This document shows positions 26,800 to 37,652 of a stretch of 64,000 bases of DNA, in pieces. The DNA is from Echinicola strongylocentroti (GTDB lineage Bacteria; Bacteroidota; Bacteroidia; Cytophagales; Cyclobacteriaceae), in NCBI RefSeq assembly GCF_003260975.1, contig NZ_CP030041.1, positions 1,339,001-1,403,000 of the forward strand. The letters are read 5' to 3'. The position numbers and the translations under genes were made by a program. Position 1 is the stretch's first letter. The number at the start of each line of letters is the position of its first letter. The notes below the pieces were generated by a model that was given only the letters and a program-made list of their open reading frames with translations, made no database searches and was not told the origin of the DNA.

Positions 26800-29364
26800 T
26801 TAATCTATCGTGATGGACTGCCTGAACGACTGGTCGTTTACCTTAATCTCCACGGTACCTGTGCCTTTTTGGCCTTTTATACTCTGGACAATTACCAATG
26901 CCTTTCCCTCGGAAGTTTTGATCCGCGATGAAGATGGGTGGGTAAAGTTGGTAGGGCTCCCATTGTCCACTCCCAACAGCTCCAATGGTCCATCCACGGT
27001 TACTTCCAGTTCCTCATCACGGTGATATACTGGAAACCCTTTCTGGTCCTCAAGCTGAACCTCCACGTGGGCTACCGAACTGCCATCATCCTCCAAATAT
27101 CGCTGGTCCAACTGCAGCCGAACGTTAGCGGATTCTCCAGCGGTATGGAGAAATTGGGTCGCTAATTGCCCGTTATTTCTGCCTTCCACTTTGAGGCTTC
27201 CAGCACCGTAAGGCACCATCCACTTGTATATCCTATCATCAAAATCTTCCAAATCCTTCTTGCCCAGAGATTGACCGTTTAAGCTCAACTCCAGGGAAGG
27301 AAGATTGCTAATGACCTCGACAATGACACTGTCCCCTTTTTTATAATTCCAGTGCTGATTGGTTTCCGGCCAATACCATATTGCGTGCTTCCAAGCACCA
27401 GGCTTCTTTTCTACTACCTTCTTTTCGTTTACGTCATACCTAAAAGTAGATTTATCCATCGTTTGGGTGACGATATGGATGACTGGCTCTTCGGTCCACA
27501 GGGATTTCATCATATAGTAAGCCCGCTTTTTGAAGCCTGCATAGTCCAGCAGTCCGCTTCTCGCGCCACGGATACGGGCTGCTGTACTCCCTTCACGGTG
27601 GTGCCCCTCGCCCATATAGTCCACTCCAGTCCACAGAAATAGCCCTGAAATAAACGGCCTTTCCATCACTGCTTTCCACTCATGCCACTGAGGCAGGTTT
27701 TCAGTTCCCATGATGGGCAAATCAGGGAAATTCTTGTGGCCATAATCATACATTACCCGTCTATAACTGAACCCAATGACATCCAAGGCATCGGCATAGC
27801 CGGTCACATAACTGGCCGAAGGCAATATACAGTTGGCCGTCACCACCCTTGTGGTATCCAGCTCCTTGGTCCAAGCAGAGAGCTTCTGCGCAGTAGCTCC
27901 AATAGTATGGTCCTTTGCAGGAAGTGAATCATAGCGGGCCTTGATTTGCTCAGGACTAAGTCGGGTAGGATTCCAAAAATAATTCCCTCCTGCATCGGCA
28001 TCCCAGAATCCCGTAGCGAGCTTATTTCGGGGATAGGTCCATTCGATTTCATTCCCTATGGACCACTGAAAGATACTGGGGTGATTTCGATGTGCCCGGA
28101 CGGTAGCTTTGAGGTCTTTTTCTGCATTTTCCTGAAAGTACGCTGCCGAGCCCCTGCTGATATAGTCGTCATGCTGCTCATTCATGTTCAGCCGCTTGTC
28201 TTTTGGATAATCCCACTCATCGTAAAATTCATCCTGCACCAAAAACCCCATTTCATCACATAAGTCCAATAACTCTTCAGCAGCGGGGTTATGGGAAATC
28301 CTAACAGCATTACACCCCGCCTCTTTCAGATAGGCCAGTCGTCGTCTCCATACATCTTTAGGCACTGCCGAGCCTACCAATCCACCATCATGATGCAGGC
28401 AAACCCCCTTTATCTTCATATTCTCGCCGTTGAGGTAAAACCCGGTAGCTGCATCAAAGTAAAACTCCCTAATACCAAAACTGGTAGCATACTCATCTTG
28501 CTTTTCCCCATCTACACTCACCGTAAGCGACAACTGATATAAATTAGGTTGGTCGATCCCCCATCTTTTTATATCGTGCAGTGTGATTTTCTTTTGATGG
28601 GTCTCCTTGCTTCCGCTGCTTTGGCTAATGCTCCATGATTCCTTCTTCACCACTTCGCCACTGGGGCCAGCTATTTCCAAAAGTAGCCTTGCTTCTTTCG
28701 TTTGGGGATGGTCATTTTTCAATTGATATTGCACCGCCAAGCTGGCTGTGTCACCATCGATCTCCGGTGTAGTGACAAAGACACCCCAAACGGGAATATG
28801 GAATTTTCCTGTCTGGATCATTTTGACGTTCCTATAAATTCCAGCCCCGGGGTACCAGCGGCTATCTGCATAGCGACTGCGGTCCACCTTTACAGTCAGG
28901 GTATTTTTTTGGCCAGGAGGATTTAGATAGGGACTTATGTCAAAATAAAACGGACTGTATCCATAGGCCTGATACCCCAGCAGCTGACCGTTGATGTAGG
29001 TCTTGCTGTGGTTATAGACACCATCAAAAAGCAAATACGAATTGATCTCATCTCCTTGTTCGGGAGAATAGAACTCCTTCTTATACCAGCCTATCCCGCC
29101 TGGCAAATAGCCCGTAGCCCCTTCTAAATGAAGGGTGTCGTAAGCTTGACCGATACTCCAGTCATGCGGCAAGCGAACAGCCTGCCAATCTTCGGATATT
29201 GGTTTTGATAGCATGTCCTCTTCGGACAATTTGAAGAACCAACCTTCGTTAAAGTCCATTTCCCTTTTTCCTTGGCCTTGGACAGGTCCCGCAAACCATA
29301 TCCACAATACAGCCACTATCGAGCAGGCTAAGAAAATGTTGTTTTTAATTGTCATGGTTTTCAT
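26800..29364 (-). CDS. GH2 beta-galactosidase-like enzyme A
   Basis: An 854-residue exported glycoside hydrolase family 2 protein. Order: signal peptide, sugar-binding jelly roll, Ig-like domain, TIM barrel, C-terminal Ig-like/DUF4982-type domains. Acid/base Glu about 439 (SIGNEIEW) and nucleophile Glu about 554 (IMGTENLPQW) are present. Overlaps enzyme B by 4 bp, so the two are translationally coupled. Likely removes non-reducing beta-linked D-galactose, possibly 6-O-methylated, from porphyran or agar oligosaccharides; substrate is inferred from context. Confidence 0.88.
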   Translation of the reverse strand: MKTMTIKNNIFLACSIVAVLWIWFAGPVQGQGKREMDFNEGWFFKLSEEDMLSKPISEDWQAVRLPHDWSIGQAYDTLHLEGATGYLPGGIGWYKKEFYSPEQGDEINSYLLFDGVYNHSKTYINGQLLGYQAYGYSPFYFDISPYLNPPGQKNTLTVKVDRSRYADSRWYPGAGIYRNVKMIQTGKFHIPVWGVFVTTPEIDGDTASLAVQYQLKNDHPQTKEARLLLEIAGPSGEVVKKESWSISQSSGSKETHQKKITLHDIKRWGIDQPNLYQLSLTVSVDGEKQDEYATSFGIREFYFDAATGFYLNGENMKIKGVCLHHDGGLVGSAVPKDVWRRRLAYLKEAGCNAVRISHNPAAEELLDLCDEMGFLVQDEFYDEWDYPKDKRLNMNEQHDDYISRGSAAYFQENAEKDLKATVRAHRNHPSIFQWSIGNEIEWTYPRNKLATGFWDADAGGNYFWNPTRLSPEQIKARYDSLPAKDHTIGATAQKLSAWTKELDTTRVVTANCILPSASYVTGYADALDVIGFSYRRVMYDYGHKNFPDLPIMGTENLPQWHEWKAVMERPFISGLFLWTGVDYMGEGHHREGSTAARIRGARSGLLDYAGFKKRAYYMMKSLWTEEPVIHIVTQTMDKSTFRYDVNEKKVVEKKPGAWKHAIWYWPETNQHWNYKKGDSVIVEVISNLPSLELSLNGQSLGKKDLEDFDDRIYKWMVPYGAGSLKVEGRNNGQLATQFLHTAGESANVRLQLDQRYLEDDGSSVAHVEVQLEDQKGFPVYHRDEELEVTVDGPLELLGVDNGSPTNFTHPSSSRIKTSEGKALVIVQSIKGQKGTGTVEIKVNDQSFRQSITID

Positions 29365-31892
29365 TTTTGGATAGTATACTTTTCTAGGTTTATCGTGAGG
29401 GGTTCACTTTCCATCCCTTCTGCAGTTACTTTTATTTGGACCGGCTGGTCTTCCCCATTCGGGGCAATGATCCCAAGAGCTCTTCCCTTGTAGGTATATA
29501 ATGTCGGCTTATAGTGATCCTGGACGTTCTTTTCCCAACCATTATCAACCGCTACCAATGCTGCCCCTCCAGATACATGAAAGGTGATGGGCAAGGACAA
29601 ATCCCTGATTTCATTACCATTACTGTCCAATATTTTAGCGGCAATATGAGCACGATCCTCCATGCCTCTCCCTAAATTTGCTACATCAGACTCCAGCACG
29701 ATGCTTGTAGGAGGGGAATTGGTGGTCAAGTCAAACCGGGTCTCCTCCTTTCCTTCATCGTAACCAATGGCCTTTAGCTCTCCAGCCATGTAGGGGACTT
29801 TCCATTTTAGGATATGATCATCCAGGTTATTCGCCAAAGCTTGTTTCCCTAGGCTCTGGTCATTTAAAAAAAGCTCCACTTCTTCACAATTCGTATATAC
29901 CTGAACGATTACCGTATCTCCAGCCGAATAATTCCAATGCTCATTTACAGGATACCACTCCCATTTTCGGAGCTCACTCCATACTGGTGGTGGCGTTTTT
30001 TGCATTTCAAAATCCCAATTGCCTTGGTTATCCACCGAGAACTCAGCATCCTCCTGCTTGGTGGTCACGGCATACACCTTTGGTGCTGGCTTCCATAATG
30101 TTTCGAAGAAATGCCCTCGGGGTGTTTTGAAGCCTGCAAAATCAAAAAATGATAGATTTAGGCCTTTTCTCGGCCAAGGCCCAGCTTCTCCCATATAAGC
30201 AAATCCCGTCCACGCAAATATCCCCATGATGTAGGGTTTATCCTCCACACTTTTCCACTCTTCATATGTCCCCCAGTTCTCCGAACCAATCAGGGGTTTG
30301 GTTGGGTAAGTGGCATGTGCAGGTGCATAGCACATCGCCCTATAATTAAGCCCCAACACATCCACTGCATCGCCATATCCGCTCACCATCGAGATCGAGG
30401 GACGGACACTCCCACAGGTCACCGCCCTGGTGGTATCCACTTCTTTTACCCATCGGCTAAGCTGCTGAGCTACGTAAGCAAGTGAATCAAATCCCCCTGT
30501 CACTTCATCAAAGGCTTCTTTTACCTTTGATGGCTCAAACACCGGCACTTGGGTATGCACATCCAGCTCGGGATTGAGTTGGTTAAACACCTCTGTGTAT
30601 GCAGGAAAAGTCCACTCTATCTCATTGCCAATACTCCACATGACCACAGATGGGTGGTTATAATCCCGATGAATAAGGTCTTTAAGGTCCCTTTCTGCCC
30701 ATTCCCAGAAGTGGTCGGAATATCCCGAAGCTATTTCTCCCTTAGCGGCATTGTCACCGAGATAAACCAGGCTCTTGCCTTTTGGTCGCTGCCATTCATC
30801 AAAAAACTCGCCCATCACCAACAATCCCATTTCGTCACATAAGTCCAACAACTCCGGACTATGGGGATTATGTGCCAGACGAATGGCATTCACACCAACC
30901 TCCTGGAGTCTGCTAAGCCGGTATTTCCAAGTATCCTTGGTCACCGCAGCCCCTAGTGCTCCTGCATCATGGTGGATGTTAACACCTTTTATTTTGACAG
31001 GTTTTCCATTTAGGACAAACCCCTTATCGGCATCCATGACTACCGACCGGATACCGAAGATGGTGCTGGTCTGGTCTACGATCTCTCCATTTTGTTTTAC
31101 CTTGGCCACAAGCTCATAAAGATGGGGGCTCTCTATAGACCATAACAGCGGACTGCCCAACCTGGTCTTTGCATCATAGCTGCCTTTGTTGGGGGCACTT
31201 GAAAACTTCGAGATGGATTTTCCGGATGGATCAATAAGTTCGTAAAACACCTCTGTCAAGGAGTCTTTGTGTCGGATACCCTCCACCTTGGTGGCGACAT
31301 AGATGTCTGCAGCACCATCCTTGAGTATGTCAGTAGTGACTTTATTACCCCATTGGGTGATGTGTATCGGGTGTTTTTTTACGAGACGGACGTTGCGGTA
31401 AATCCCCGAACCTGTGTACCACCTGGCATCTACATAGGAAGAATGGTCCACCCTGACCAAGAGCTCATTGGTTGCTTTTATATAAGGTGTCAGGTCGTAA
31501 GAAAAAGAGCTGTAGCCGTTTGGTCTATAGCCAAGTAAATGACCATTTATCCATACTGACGAATTGCAATACACCCCATCAAACTCAATGGAAATAGCCT
31601 TTCCCCTGTCTTCTTCAGTTACTTGAAACGCCTTCTTATACCAGCCTATCCCTCCGGGCACAAAACCTGTACTCGCCGCAGTATTGGATACCGAATACCC
31701 TTTTCGGATACTCCAGTCGTGGGGCAACGTGACCGATTGCCAGTTTTGCTCGGGAGGGTTTTCCATGTCACCCATCGCAAAAAGCCACGACTGATTAAAA
31801 CGGATGGTTTCTCTATGGTGCTGCGCCTTGGACACAAAACATAAGCATAAAAAAAATGTCACCAACAGGAAACGACTTCTAGTATTAGGCAT
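29361..31892 (-). CDS. GH2 beta-galactosidase-like enzyme B
   Basis: An 843-residue paralogue of enzyme A with the same domain order and a signal peptide ending at SKAQ. Acid/base Glu about 425 (SIGNEIEW) and nucleophile Glu about 537 (LIGSENWG). It starts the two-gene unit and its 3' end overlaps the start of enzyme A. Division of labour with the two other GH2 enzymes (unmethylated versus 6-O-methyl galactose ends) is plausible but not shown by sequence. Confidence 0.88.
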   Translation of the reverse strand: MPNTRSRFLLVTFFLCLCFVSKAQHHRETIRFNQSWLFAMGDMENPPEQNWQSVTLPHDWSIRKGYSVSNTAASTGFVPGGIGWYKKAFQVTEEDRGKAISIEFDGVYCNSSVWINGHLLGYRPNGYSSFSYDLTPYIKATNELLVRVDHSSYVDARWYTGSGIYRNVRLVKKHPIHITQWGNKVTTDILKDGAADIYVATKVEGIRHKDSLTEVFYELIDPSGKSISKFSSAPNKGSYDAKTRLGSPLLWSIESPHLYELVAKVKQNGEIVDQTSTIFGIRSVVMDADKGFVLNGKPVKIKGVNIHHDAGALGAAVTKDTWKYRLSRLQEVGVNAIRLAHNPHSPELLDLCDEMGLLVMGEFFDEWQRPKGKSLVYLGDNAAKGEIASGYSDHFWEWAERDLKDLIHRDYNHPSVVMWSIGNEIEWTFPAYTEVFNQLNPELDVHTQVPVFEPSKVKEAFDEVTGGFDSLAYVAQQLSRWVKEVDTTRAVTCGSVRPSISMVSGYGDAVDVLGLNYRAMCYAPAHATYPTKPLIGSENWGTYEEWKSVEDKPYIMGIFAWTGFAYMGEAGPWPRKGLNLSFFDFAGFKTPRGHFFETLWKPAPKVYAVTTKQEDAEFSVDNQGNWDFEMQKTPPPVWSELRKWEWYPVNEHWNYSAGDTVIVQVYTNCEEVELFLNDQSLGKQALANNLDDHILKWKVPYMAGELKAIGYDEGKEETRFDLTTNSPPTSIVLESDVANLGRGMEDRAHIAAKILDSNGNEIRDLSLPITFHVSGGAALVAVDNGWEKNVQDHYKPTLYTYKGRALGIIAPNGEDQPVQIKVTAEGMESEPLTINLEKYTIQK

Positions 31893-32217
31893 TTTGGTTC
31901 ATTTTTTAGGGTTAATTAGGGTTTGGGTACTATGGCTTGGCAACTATCCCATGGGTCATTGAACCCAGAATATGCGCTAGCCGATCTACACCACGACGCA
32001 CAGGTAGTGCGGCCTGAAATTGCTTCAGGCCACTACGAAGCGCCCAATGCAGATGGCGGATGGTAGCATTTACTTATTACCGGAGCCAAGTACAATATTG
32101 CTCAAAATGAATGGGATATGCTTTGCTTATTTTAACATAAAACTATGCTATCATGTACCTGATTATTATCCAATCTTTATTTTTAGAACAATAAAGGATA
32201 AAACACCGACTATAGCG
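31893..32217. other. Intergenic spacer with strong hairpin and dispersed-repeat fragment
   Basis: Positions 31960-31990 (AACCCAGAATATGCGCTAG) match the end of the small element at 44980-45149, so this is a decayed relative. The hairpin at 32004-32036 pairs GTAGTG(C)GGCCTGAA with TTCAGGCCACTAC around a 5-nt loop, with one bulged C. It may serve as terminator of the sulfatase/GH2 unit to the right. Nothing else coding is visible. Confidence 0.55.
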
Positions 32218-33999
32218 CTACCTTATTTTTTCAAAGTACAAGTAATAAGCGGGGTAGAATTTTCCTGCTTTATCGATCAAGCGTGCTTCTAGGTCATATT
32301 TCCCTGGACTTAGGTCAGTGGTGAATACCACTTCCTTTGCATTAGTTGGAATAGCGGCCGTCTCTCTAAAACTTGCAAGGGACAGGTAGGCTTCTGAAAA
32401 ATCATCTTTTGTACTGGCTGGTGGTGCTTTCTGAATTCGCCTTTGGTCTTCCGCTTGGGGAAAAGTGGCATTGATCGCCAAATCAGCCTCTTCAGCAAAT
32501 CTCCTTAATTTGATTTGATAAGTTCCTTTTTCCATGACCTCCACTTTCCATACCCCTGCTGCCGGGCTAGGCTCAATGGCTCCAAACTGGTGCCAGGCCA
32601 AGCCCAAATCCCCCGTCAATATATCATGGGACATTAGCCGAACGGGGTTTTCATAAGGTGTCCCTACTTTGATATAGGCGTATTTTTCATCGGATTTTTC
32701 GGCAATTATCGACTCCCACCATTTTTCGTAGCCCAAGGCCAATCTCTCGGCCACTTCAGGATGATGGTCGATCACATTGGTAGTTTGCTTTAGATCTGTG
32801 CCCATATCATACAGGGCATCCCCGTTCACCAATCTCCACTTTTCGTCCATCACTGCATAATCCTTGTATTTGGTAAGGTTAACTTTCCGCTGCGTATCCA
32901 CATAGAGCACCCGATTGGGCCATTCCGGTTTTTCGTCGGTCATCAGGGGCTCCAGGCTCTTTCCGTCCAATTTCTTGGAGGGAGTGTAGTTAAGATCAAG
33001 TAAGTCCACTAAGGTCGGAAGGACATCAAAATGCGCGGTCAACTGTCCGACGTCCTTTCCGCCTTGGATGCCTTTGGCTGGCCATTTTATGTAAAAGGGC
33101 ACACGGTGTCCGCCTTCCATCACAGATCCTTTGGCTCCGCTCATGCCTGCATCATAGACCTTGTTTCCACCTGCAGTACCGTTGTCTGACATGAATATCA
33201 AAATGGTGTTTTCACTTAGCCCCAACAGGTCCAACTTGTCCCGTAATCGTTTAAAATTATCATCGATATTGGAAATCATCCCATAAAACCGCTGATGATT
33301 TTCTGAAAGCCCCGCTACGTCCTTATACATATCGAGATAGTCCTCTGGGCAATTGAGAGGGCCATGGGGAGCATTCGTGGAAATGTAGCAAAAGAAAGGG
33401 CTGTCCTTGTTTTCTTCAATAAATCGAAGCGCTTCCGAAAAGAAGACATCGGTGCAGTATCCTTCATATTCGGTCGGTACCCCATTATGCCAATAAGTAT
33501 CATCAAAATAATCATTGCCCCAATAATCCGGCCCTTGGGTAATCCCTCCTCCCCCATGCCTCACTACTTCCTGAAACCCTCGGTCCATTGGCCTGAAAGG
33601 ATAATTATCGCCTAGATGCCATTTTCCAAAATGCCCATTTACATAACCGTTCTGTGCCAAAACTTGGGGCAAGATCTCCTCGTCTTCAAACAGCAGGGAC
33701 CTGCCTGAAATGGTATGGTAGACATTCAAGCGATTGGTATGTCTTCCTGTCATCAAGGCTCCTCTGGATGGCGCACAGGTGGTGGATACATGGAAATTGA
33801 TCAGCCTTACGGACTCCTCATAAAACTGGTCGATAGAAGGGGTTTTCACTATTGGATTTCCTTCACAGCCAAGGTCGTTCTTGCCTTGGTCATCGGTAAT
33901 GACGACAATAATATTGGGCTGCTTATCGGCTTTTTGGGCAAAAACAACCGTCGTAAAAAGGCTCAGTAAAAGGCACAGGGCAATTGGTCTCATGATCAT
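32218..33999 (-). CDS. S1-family sulfatase A
   Basis: A 593-residue exported sulfatase. The formylglycine motif is CAPSRGALMTGRH (Cys75), metal ligands ITDDQGKNDLG and IFMSDNG are present, and a C-terminal beta-rich extension of about 130 residues follows. It needs an anaerobic or formylglycine-generating maturase encoded elsewhere. It sits 1 bp from the upstream GH2 gene, so part of one operon. A paralogue of sulfatase B at 48138. Probably removes 6-sulfate from L-galactose of porphyran; the S1 subfamily cannot be set by eye. Confidence 0.9.
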   Translation of the reverse strand: MIMRPIALCLLLSLFTTVVFAQKADKQPNIIVVITDDQGKNDLGCEGNPIVKTPSIDQFYEESVRLINFHVSTTCAPSRGALMTGRHTNRLNVYHTISGRSLLFEDEEILPQVLAQNGYVNGHFGKWHLGDNYPFRPMDRGFQEVVRHGGGGITQGPDYWGNDYFDDTYWHNGVPTEYEGYCTDVFFSEALRFIEENKDSPFFCYISTNAPHGPLNCPEDYLDMYKDVAGLSENHQRFYGMISNIDDNFKRLRDKLDLLGLSENTILIFMSDNGTAGGNKVYDAGMSGAKGSVMEGGHRVPFYIKWPAKGIQGGKDVGQLTAHFDVLPTLVDLLDLNYTPSKKLDGKSLEPLMTDEKPEWPNRVLYVDTQRKVNLTKYKDYAVMDEKWRLVNGDALYDMGTDLKQTTNVIDHHPEVAERLALGYEKWWESIIAEKSDEKYAYIKVGTPYENPVRLMSHDILTGDLGLAWHQFGAIEPSPAAGVWKVEVMEKGTYQIKLRRFAEEADLAINATFPQAEDQRRIQKAPPASTKDDFSEAYLSLASFRETAAIPTNAKEVVFTTDLSPGKYDLEARLIDKAGKFYPAYYLYFEKIR

Positions 34000-34000
34000 A

Positions 34001-36484
34001 CTATTTGGAGGATTGGGGCTTGGTAGAAATAGTTACTTGGGCTTTTTTCAAGGACTTGGAAGTAGCCGTCAGCTCGATATTTCCCGGTTTCTCTGTGGCC
34101 CGGATGATCGCTAAGCACATCCCATTAAAGGCCTTTCTGTAATCCGCCTGAAAAGGGGAAACAGACGTGGGGTCTCCATTATCCACCGCGATAAGCTCTC
34201 CTTCTCCCTTCACTTCAAACTCCACCAGGTTATCCGCTATAGGACAGGTATTGCCATCTTTGTCGGTCACCTTTACAGTCACATAAGCTAAGTCCCTGCC
34301 GTCAGCATCGATCTCTGTCCTATCCACATTCAGAGAGATACTGGCGGGTTTTCCGGCCGTATTGATCGTCTTTTCCTGAATTGCTTTTCCCTCCTTATAG
34401 CCCACTACTTTCAACTCACCCGCTTGGTACGGCACATCCCAGCTCAGTCGATATGGGGAAGCAAAGGTCTTGGGCTCATATCGTAAAAAGTCCACTATTA
34501 TCGGTGTCTTGTCCTTTCCTTTTACCTTCTTGCCCAGTGATTCACCGTTCAAGAACAACTCTGCCTCATCGCAGTTGGTATAGCAATACACAGGGATAGT
34601 CTCGTCTTCCATTCCTTCCCAGTTCCAGTGGGGCAATAAATGGATCATGGGTTCTTCCGTCCATTGGCTTTGGTACAAATAAAACCGGTCTTTTGGGAAC
34701 CCACATAGGTCCACCGCACCGAAATAGGAACTCCTTGCAGGCCAATCATCATTCCAATAACCATTGGTCGAATTATCCTTTCCTCCGTAAGGAGTCGGCT
34801 CACCCAAATAATCAAAACCTGTCCACATAAACTCGCCCATTACATAGGGGTTTTGCTCCTGAAAGTGAAACTCTATATCTGGTGGATAAGCCCAAGGTGG
34901 TCCTATCAAATCATAACTGGTCACCTGTTTGGAATCATGGGTAGTGTATTTTTTTATCGGCAGGTGATACACCCCTCTACTACTGGTCACACTGGACGTT
35001 TCGGAGCCATAAATGGGTAATTGCGGATAATTGCCCCTTATTTCGCTATATTTTGATGGTTTGTAATTTATCCCGGTAATGTCCACTTGCTGGGCCAGAT
35101 TATGATCATAGGGGGCGGGGTAATAATTGAGACCAATAGTGGATGGACGGGTAGGATCGGTCTCCGCACACACTTCATGCAGCATTTTGGCCACCTTCCA
35201 GCCATTTTTGGCATCCCGCTGTTCTATGATTTCATTACCAATACTCCACATGATCACGGAAGGGTGATTCCTGTCACGCAAAATCATATCCCTCATATCA
35301 GTAGCTCCCCACTCGTCAAAGAATTTATTATAGCCATTGGCCACTTTTTCCATTTTCCATACGTCGAAGGCCTCATCCAACACCAACAGCCCCATTTCAT
35401 CACATAATTCCAGCAGTTCCCTTGAAGGAGGATTATGGCTCGTCCTGATGGCATTTACTCCCATTGATTTCATGATCTGGAGTTTTCGTTCATCAGCCCT
35501 ACGGTAAACCGCCGCTCCCAAGGCTCCATTGTCATGGTGCAGGCAGACACCGTTAAACCTTACTTTCCTTCCATTAAGGTAGAATGCATCTTTGTCAAAT
35601 TTGATGGTCCGTATGCCGAAAGCAGTGCTGTATTCATCCATCACACGGCCGTTTTTATCCAGCACCGTAGTGATGGCTTTATAAAGATGGGGAGTAGCTA
35701 AATCCCACCTTTCCGGTGATGGAATATCAGCATATACCGCGGAGGATCCGGATGAATTTGCTGCGATGGTCACTTCCTCACTTACTTCCCCCACTTGATT
35801 TCCACTGGGATCAAAATAGGTCTGTTTCACGACTACTTCGGCAGGATCGCCAGAATCATTTTGGATAACCGTTTCATGCTGTACTACTGCTTTTTTATCA
35901 GTTACTGTAGGAGTGGTGATGTAGGTACCCCACTGTCCCACGTGGATTTTTTCGTCTACCTTTAGCCATACGGAGCGGTATATGCCAGCTCCGGGATACC
36001 ATCTGGATGACAAGTCTTCTGGGCTTAGCCTGACTGCGATGACATTATCACTTCCATCATATTTCAGGTATTTGCTGATATCAAATTCAAAACCGATATA
36101 GCCAAAAGGACGATTACCGACCAATTCGCCATTAACCCAAACATGGGCATTGTACATAGCTCCTTCAAACTCCAGCCTTACCGCTTTGCCCTTGGATGCT
36201 TCCGGCATGGAAAAGTGCTTTCTATACCAACCAGTACCGTGAAAGGGCAATCCTCCGGCACGTGCATTGTACTGTTCATCAAATGGCCCTTCTATCGCCC
36301 AGTCATGGGGCAAATCCAACTTTCTCCACTCGTCATCATCAAAATCTGCTCGGGAGGCAGTTGCTGCATTGCCTTTATAAAACTTCCAATCTTTATTAAA
36401 CAAAATATCCTTCGCCTGAAGGCGGTCCAACATAAAAAAGCTCAGAATAAAACTAAGTAGAGCTGTAGTAAATAGGTATTTCAT
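34001..36484 (-). CDS. GH2 beta-galactosidase-like enzyme C
   Basis: An 827-residue GH2 protein with signal peptide (ending LQAKD), sugar-binding domain, TIM barrel and C-terminal Ig-like domains including a DUF4982-like segment. Acid/base Glu about 419 (SIGNEIIEQ) and nucleophile Glu about 495 (IYGSETSS). More diverged from enzymes A and B than they are from each other. Forms a unit with sulfatase A, suggesting alternating desulfation and exo-hydrolysis. Confidence 0.88.
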   Translation of the reverse strand: MKYLFTTALLSFILSFFMLDRLQAKDILFNKDWKFYKGNAATASRADFDDDEWRKLDLPHDWAIEGPFDEQYNARAGGLPFHGTGWYRKHFSMPEASKGKAVRLEFEGAMYNAHVWVNGELVGNRPFGYIGFEFDISKYLKYDGSDNVIAVRLSPEDLSSRWYPGAGIYRSVWLKVDEKIHVGQWGTYITTPTVTDKKAVVQHETVIQNDSGDPAEVVVKQTYFDPSGNQVGEVSEEVTIAANSSGSSAVYADIPSPERWDLATPHLYKAITTVLDKNGRVMDEYSTAFGIRTIKFDKDAFYLNGRKVRFNGVCLHHDNGALGAAVYRRADERKLQIMKSMGVNAIRTSHNPPSRELLELCDEMGLLVLDEAFDVWKMEKVANGYNKFFDEWGATDMRDMILRDRNHPSVIMWSIGNEIIEQRDAKNGWKVAKMLHEVCAETDPTRPSTIGLNYYPAPYDHNLAQQVDITGINYKPSKYSEIRGNYPQLPIYGSETSSVTSSRGVYHLPIKKYTTHDSKQVTSYDLIGPPWAYPPDIEFHFQEQNPYVMGEFMWTGFDYLGEPTPYGGKDNSTNGYWNDDWPARSSYFGAVDLCGFPKDRFYLYQSQWTEEPMIHLLPHWNWEGMEDETIPVYCYTNCDEAELFLNGESLGKKVKGKDKTPIIVDFLRYEPKTFASPYRLSWDVPYQAGELKVVGYKEGKAIQEKTINTAGKPASISLNVDRTEIDADGRDLAYVTVKVTDKDGNTCPIADNLVEFEVKGEGELIAVDNGDPTSVSPFQADYRKAFNGMCLAIIRATEKPGNIELTATSKSLKKAQVTISTKPQSSK

Positions 36485-36662
36485 AGTGATAAGGTTATAT
36501 TGAAAAATGCAGACAGTCCAAAGGGCCTGCCCGCACTTTTGCTGAGGTAAAATAAGGTGGTTTGGTTTTCCACACGCTTAATTTTTTATCGAAAGCTAAA
36601 GCCTATCCTCCGTAAAACAGTCTCTGGAAAGTCACGCAGATAGGTCGGTCCCTGCATCAGGT

Positions 36663-37652
36663 TTAGGGCGCATCGTTCAGCTTCCAAGTTCTGATCCACT
36701 CATATTGGGTTTTCCTGTCGGAAACCGGTGCGCTGGCAACTGCCCCACCATTTGCTGGTACCGGATTCCAATCATACGTTTCTATGGCCATTTGCAAAAA
36801 GGCGGGCATGTCCCAGTCCACTTCTGGATGTATTGAATACACGTATTTCCCATCCAAAAAAAACTGGATTTCATCTTTGGACTTCCACCAAGCAGCATAA
36901 ACGAAATACCTTTGGTGGTTTTCGGTAAAGGGCTTGACAGAATTCTGCAACTGTAACTTGTCCACACAGGTCGTCTGTCTATGAATGCAGTTGGAATGGA
37001 ATATCCGGTCCCAGCCAGTGGCCCACTGGTCTGCATCTGGGCTGACCACTCCCACGCACTCCTGAATATCCAGCTCGAGCTTTTTATGGCAGTCATATTT
37101 GGTCATCAACCAAAACGTCGAAGACATCTCCGTCTTGTTGGCTTTCATTTTGGTTTCATAATACCAGCCCACCTGCCCGGGGTTTTTGGACCGAACGATG
37201 GCTCCTTTGTACTTAAATTCTTTACCGTTGATAGTTTGGGGCTGATCGAGCACCCCAACGGTCACCGTCATCTTCCCATTTTCAATAGAGACATTTTCTG
37301 GCTGGAACAGCCCAGGAGGCCTGCCTATCCAGTTCCATCCATTACCGACTGGCTCTAATTGCCATTTGGCGGTATCAATAGTGGCGGTCGAAAATTCGTC
37401 AGACATGTTGTCCACTGACTCCCACACTTTGCCAGAAGGGGTAATGTCTTCCCCTGACTGAAAATATGGCCCAGTGGCCATGGTCATGCTAACGACATCC
37501 TCTTCGTTGTCATGACCGTGCATTTCCTCCCCTGTAGAGGTACAGCCTACCAAACTTCCAATAATGGATGCCGAAAAAACGAAAGAAAGGATAGATTTGA
37601 CCCGTCCACCGAAGACGGGTACACCAATGGGTAGTTTAATAGTGTTTTCCAT
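36663..37652 (-). CDS. GH16 endo-beta-porphyranase/agarase lipoprotein
   Basis: A 329-residue lipoprotein (lipobox SLVGC, Cys37) with a GH16 beta-jelly roll. The catalytic motif ELDIQE gives nucleophile Glu193 and acid/base Glu198. Typical GH16 galactanase segments (WNWIGRPPGLFQPENVSI, FWLMTKYD) are present. Expected to sit on the outer surface and cut the galactan backbone into oligosaccharides for SusCD. Porphyranase versus agarase cannot be decided by eye. It has its own promoter with the candidate HTCS operator. Confidence 0.88.
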   Translation of the reverse strand: MENTIKLPIGVPVFGGRVKSILSFVFSASIIGSLVGCTSTGEEMHGHDNEEDVVSMTMATGPYFQSGEDITPSGKVWESVDNMSDEFSTATIDTAKWQLEPVGNGWNWIGRPPGLFQPENVSIENGKMTVTVGVLDQPQTINGKEFKYKGAIVRSKNPGQVGWYYETKMKANKTEMSSTFWLMTKYDCHKKLELDIQECVGVVSPDADQWATGWDRIFHSNCIHRQTTCVDKLQLQNSVKPFTENHQRYFVYAAWWKSKDEIQFFLDGKYVYSIHPEVDWDMPAFLQMAIETYDWNPVPANGGAVASAPVSDRKTQYEWIRTWKLNDAP

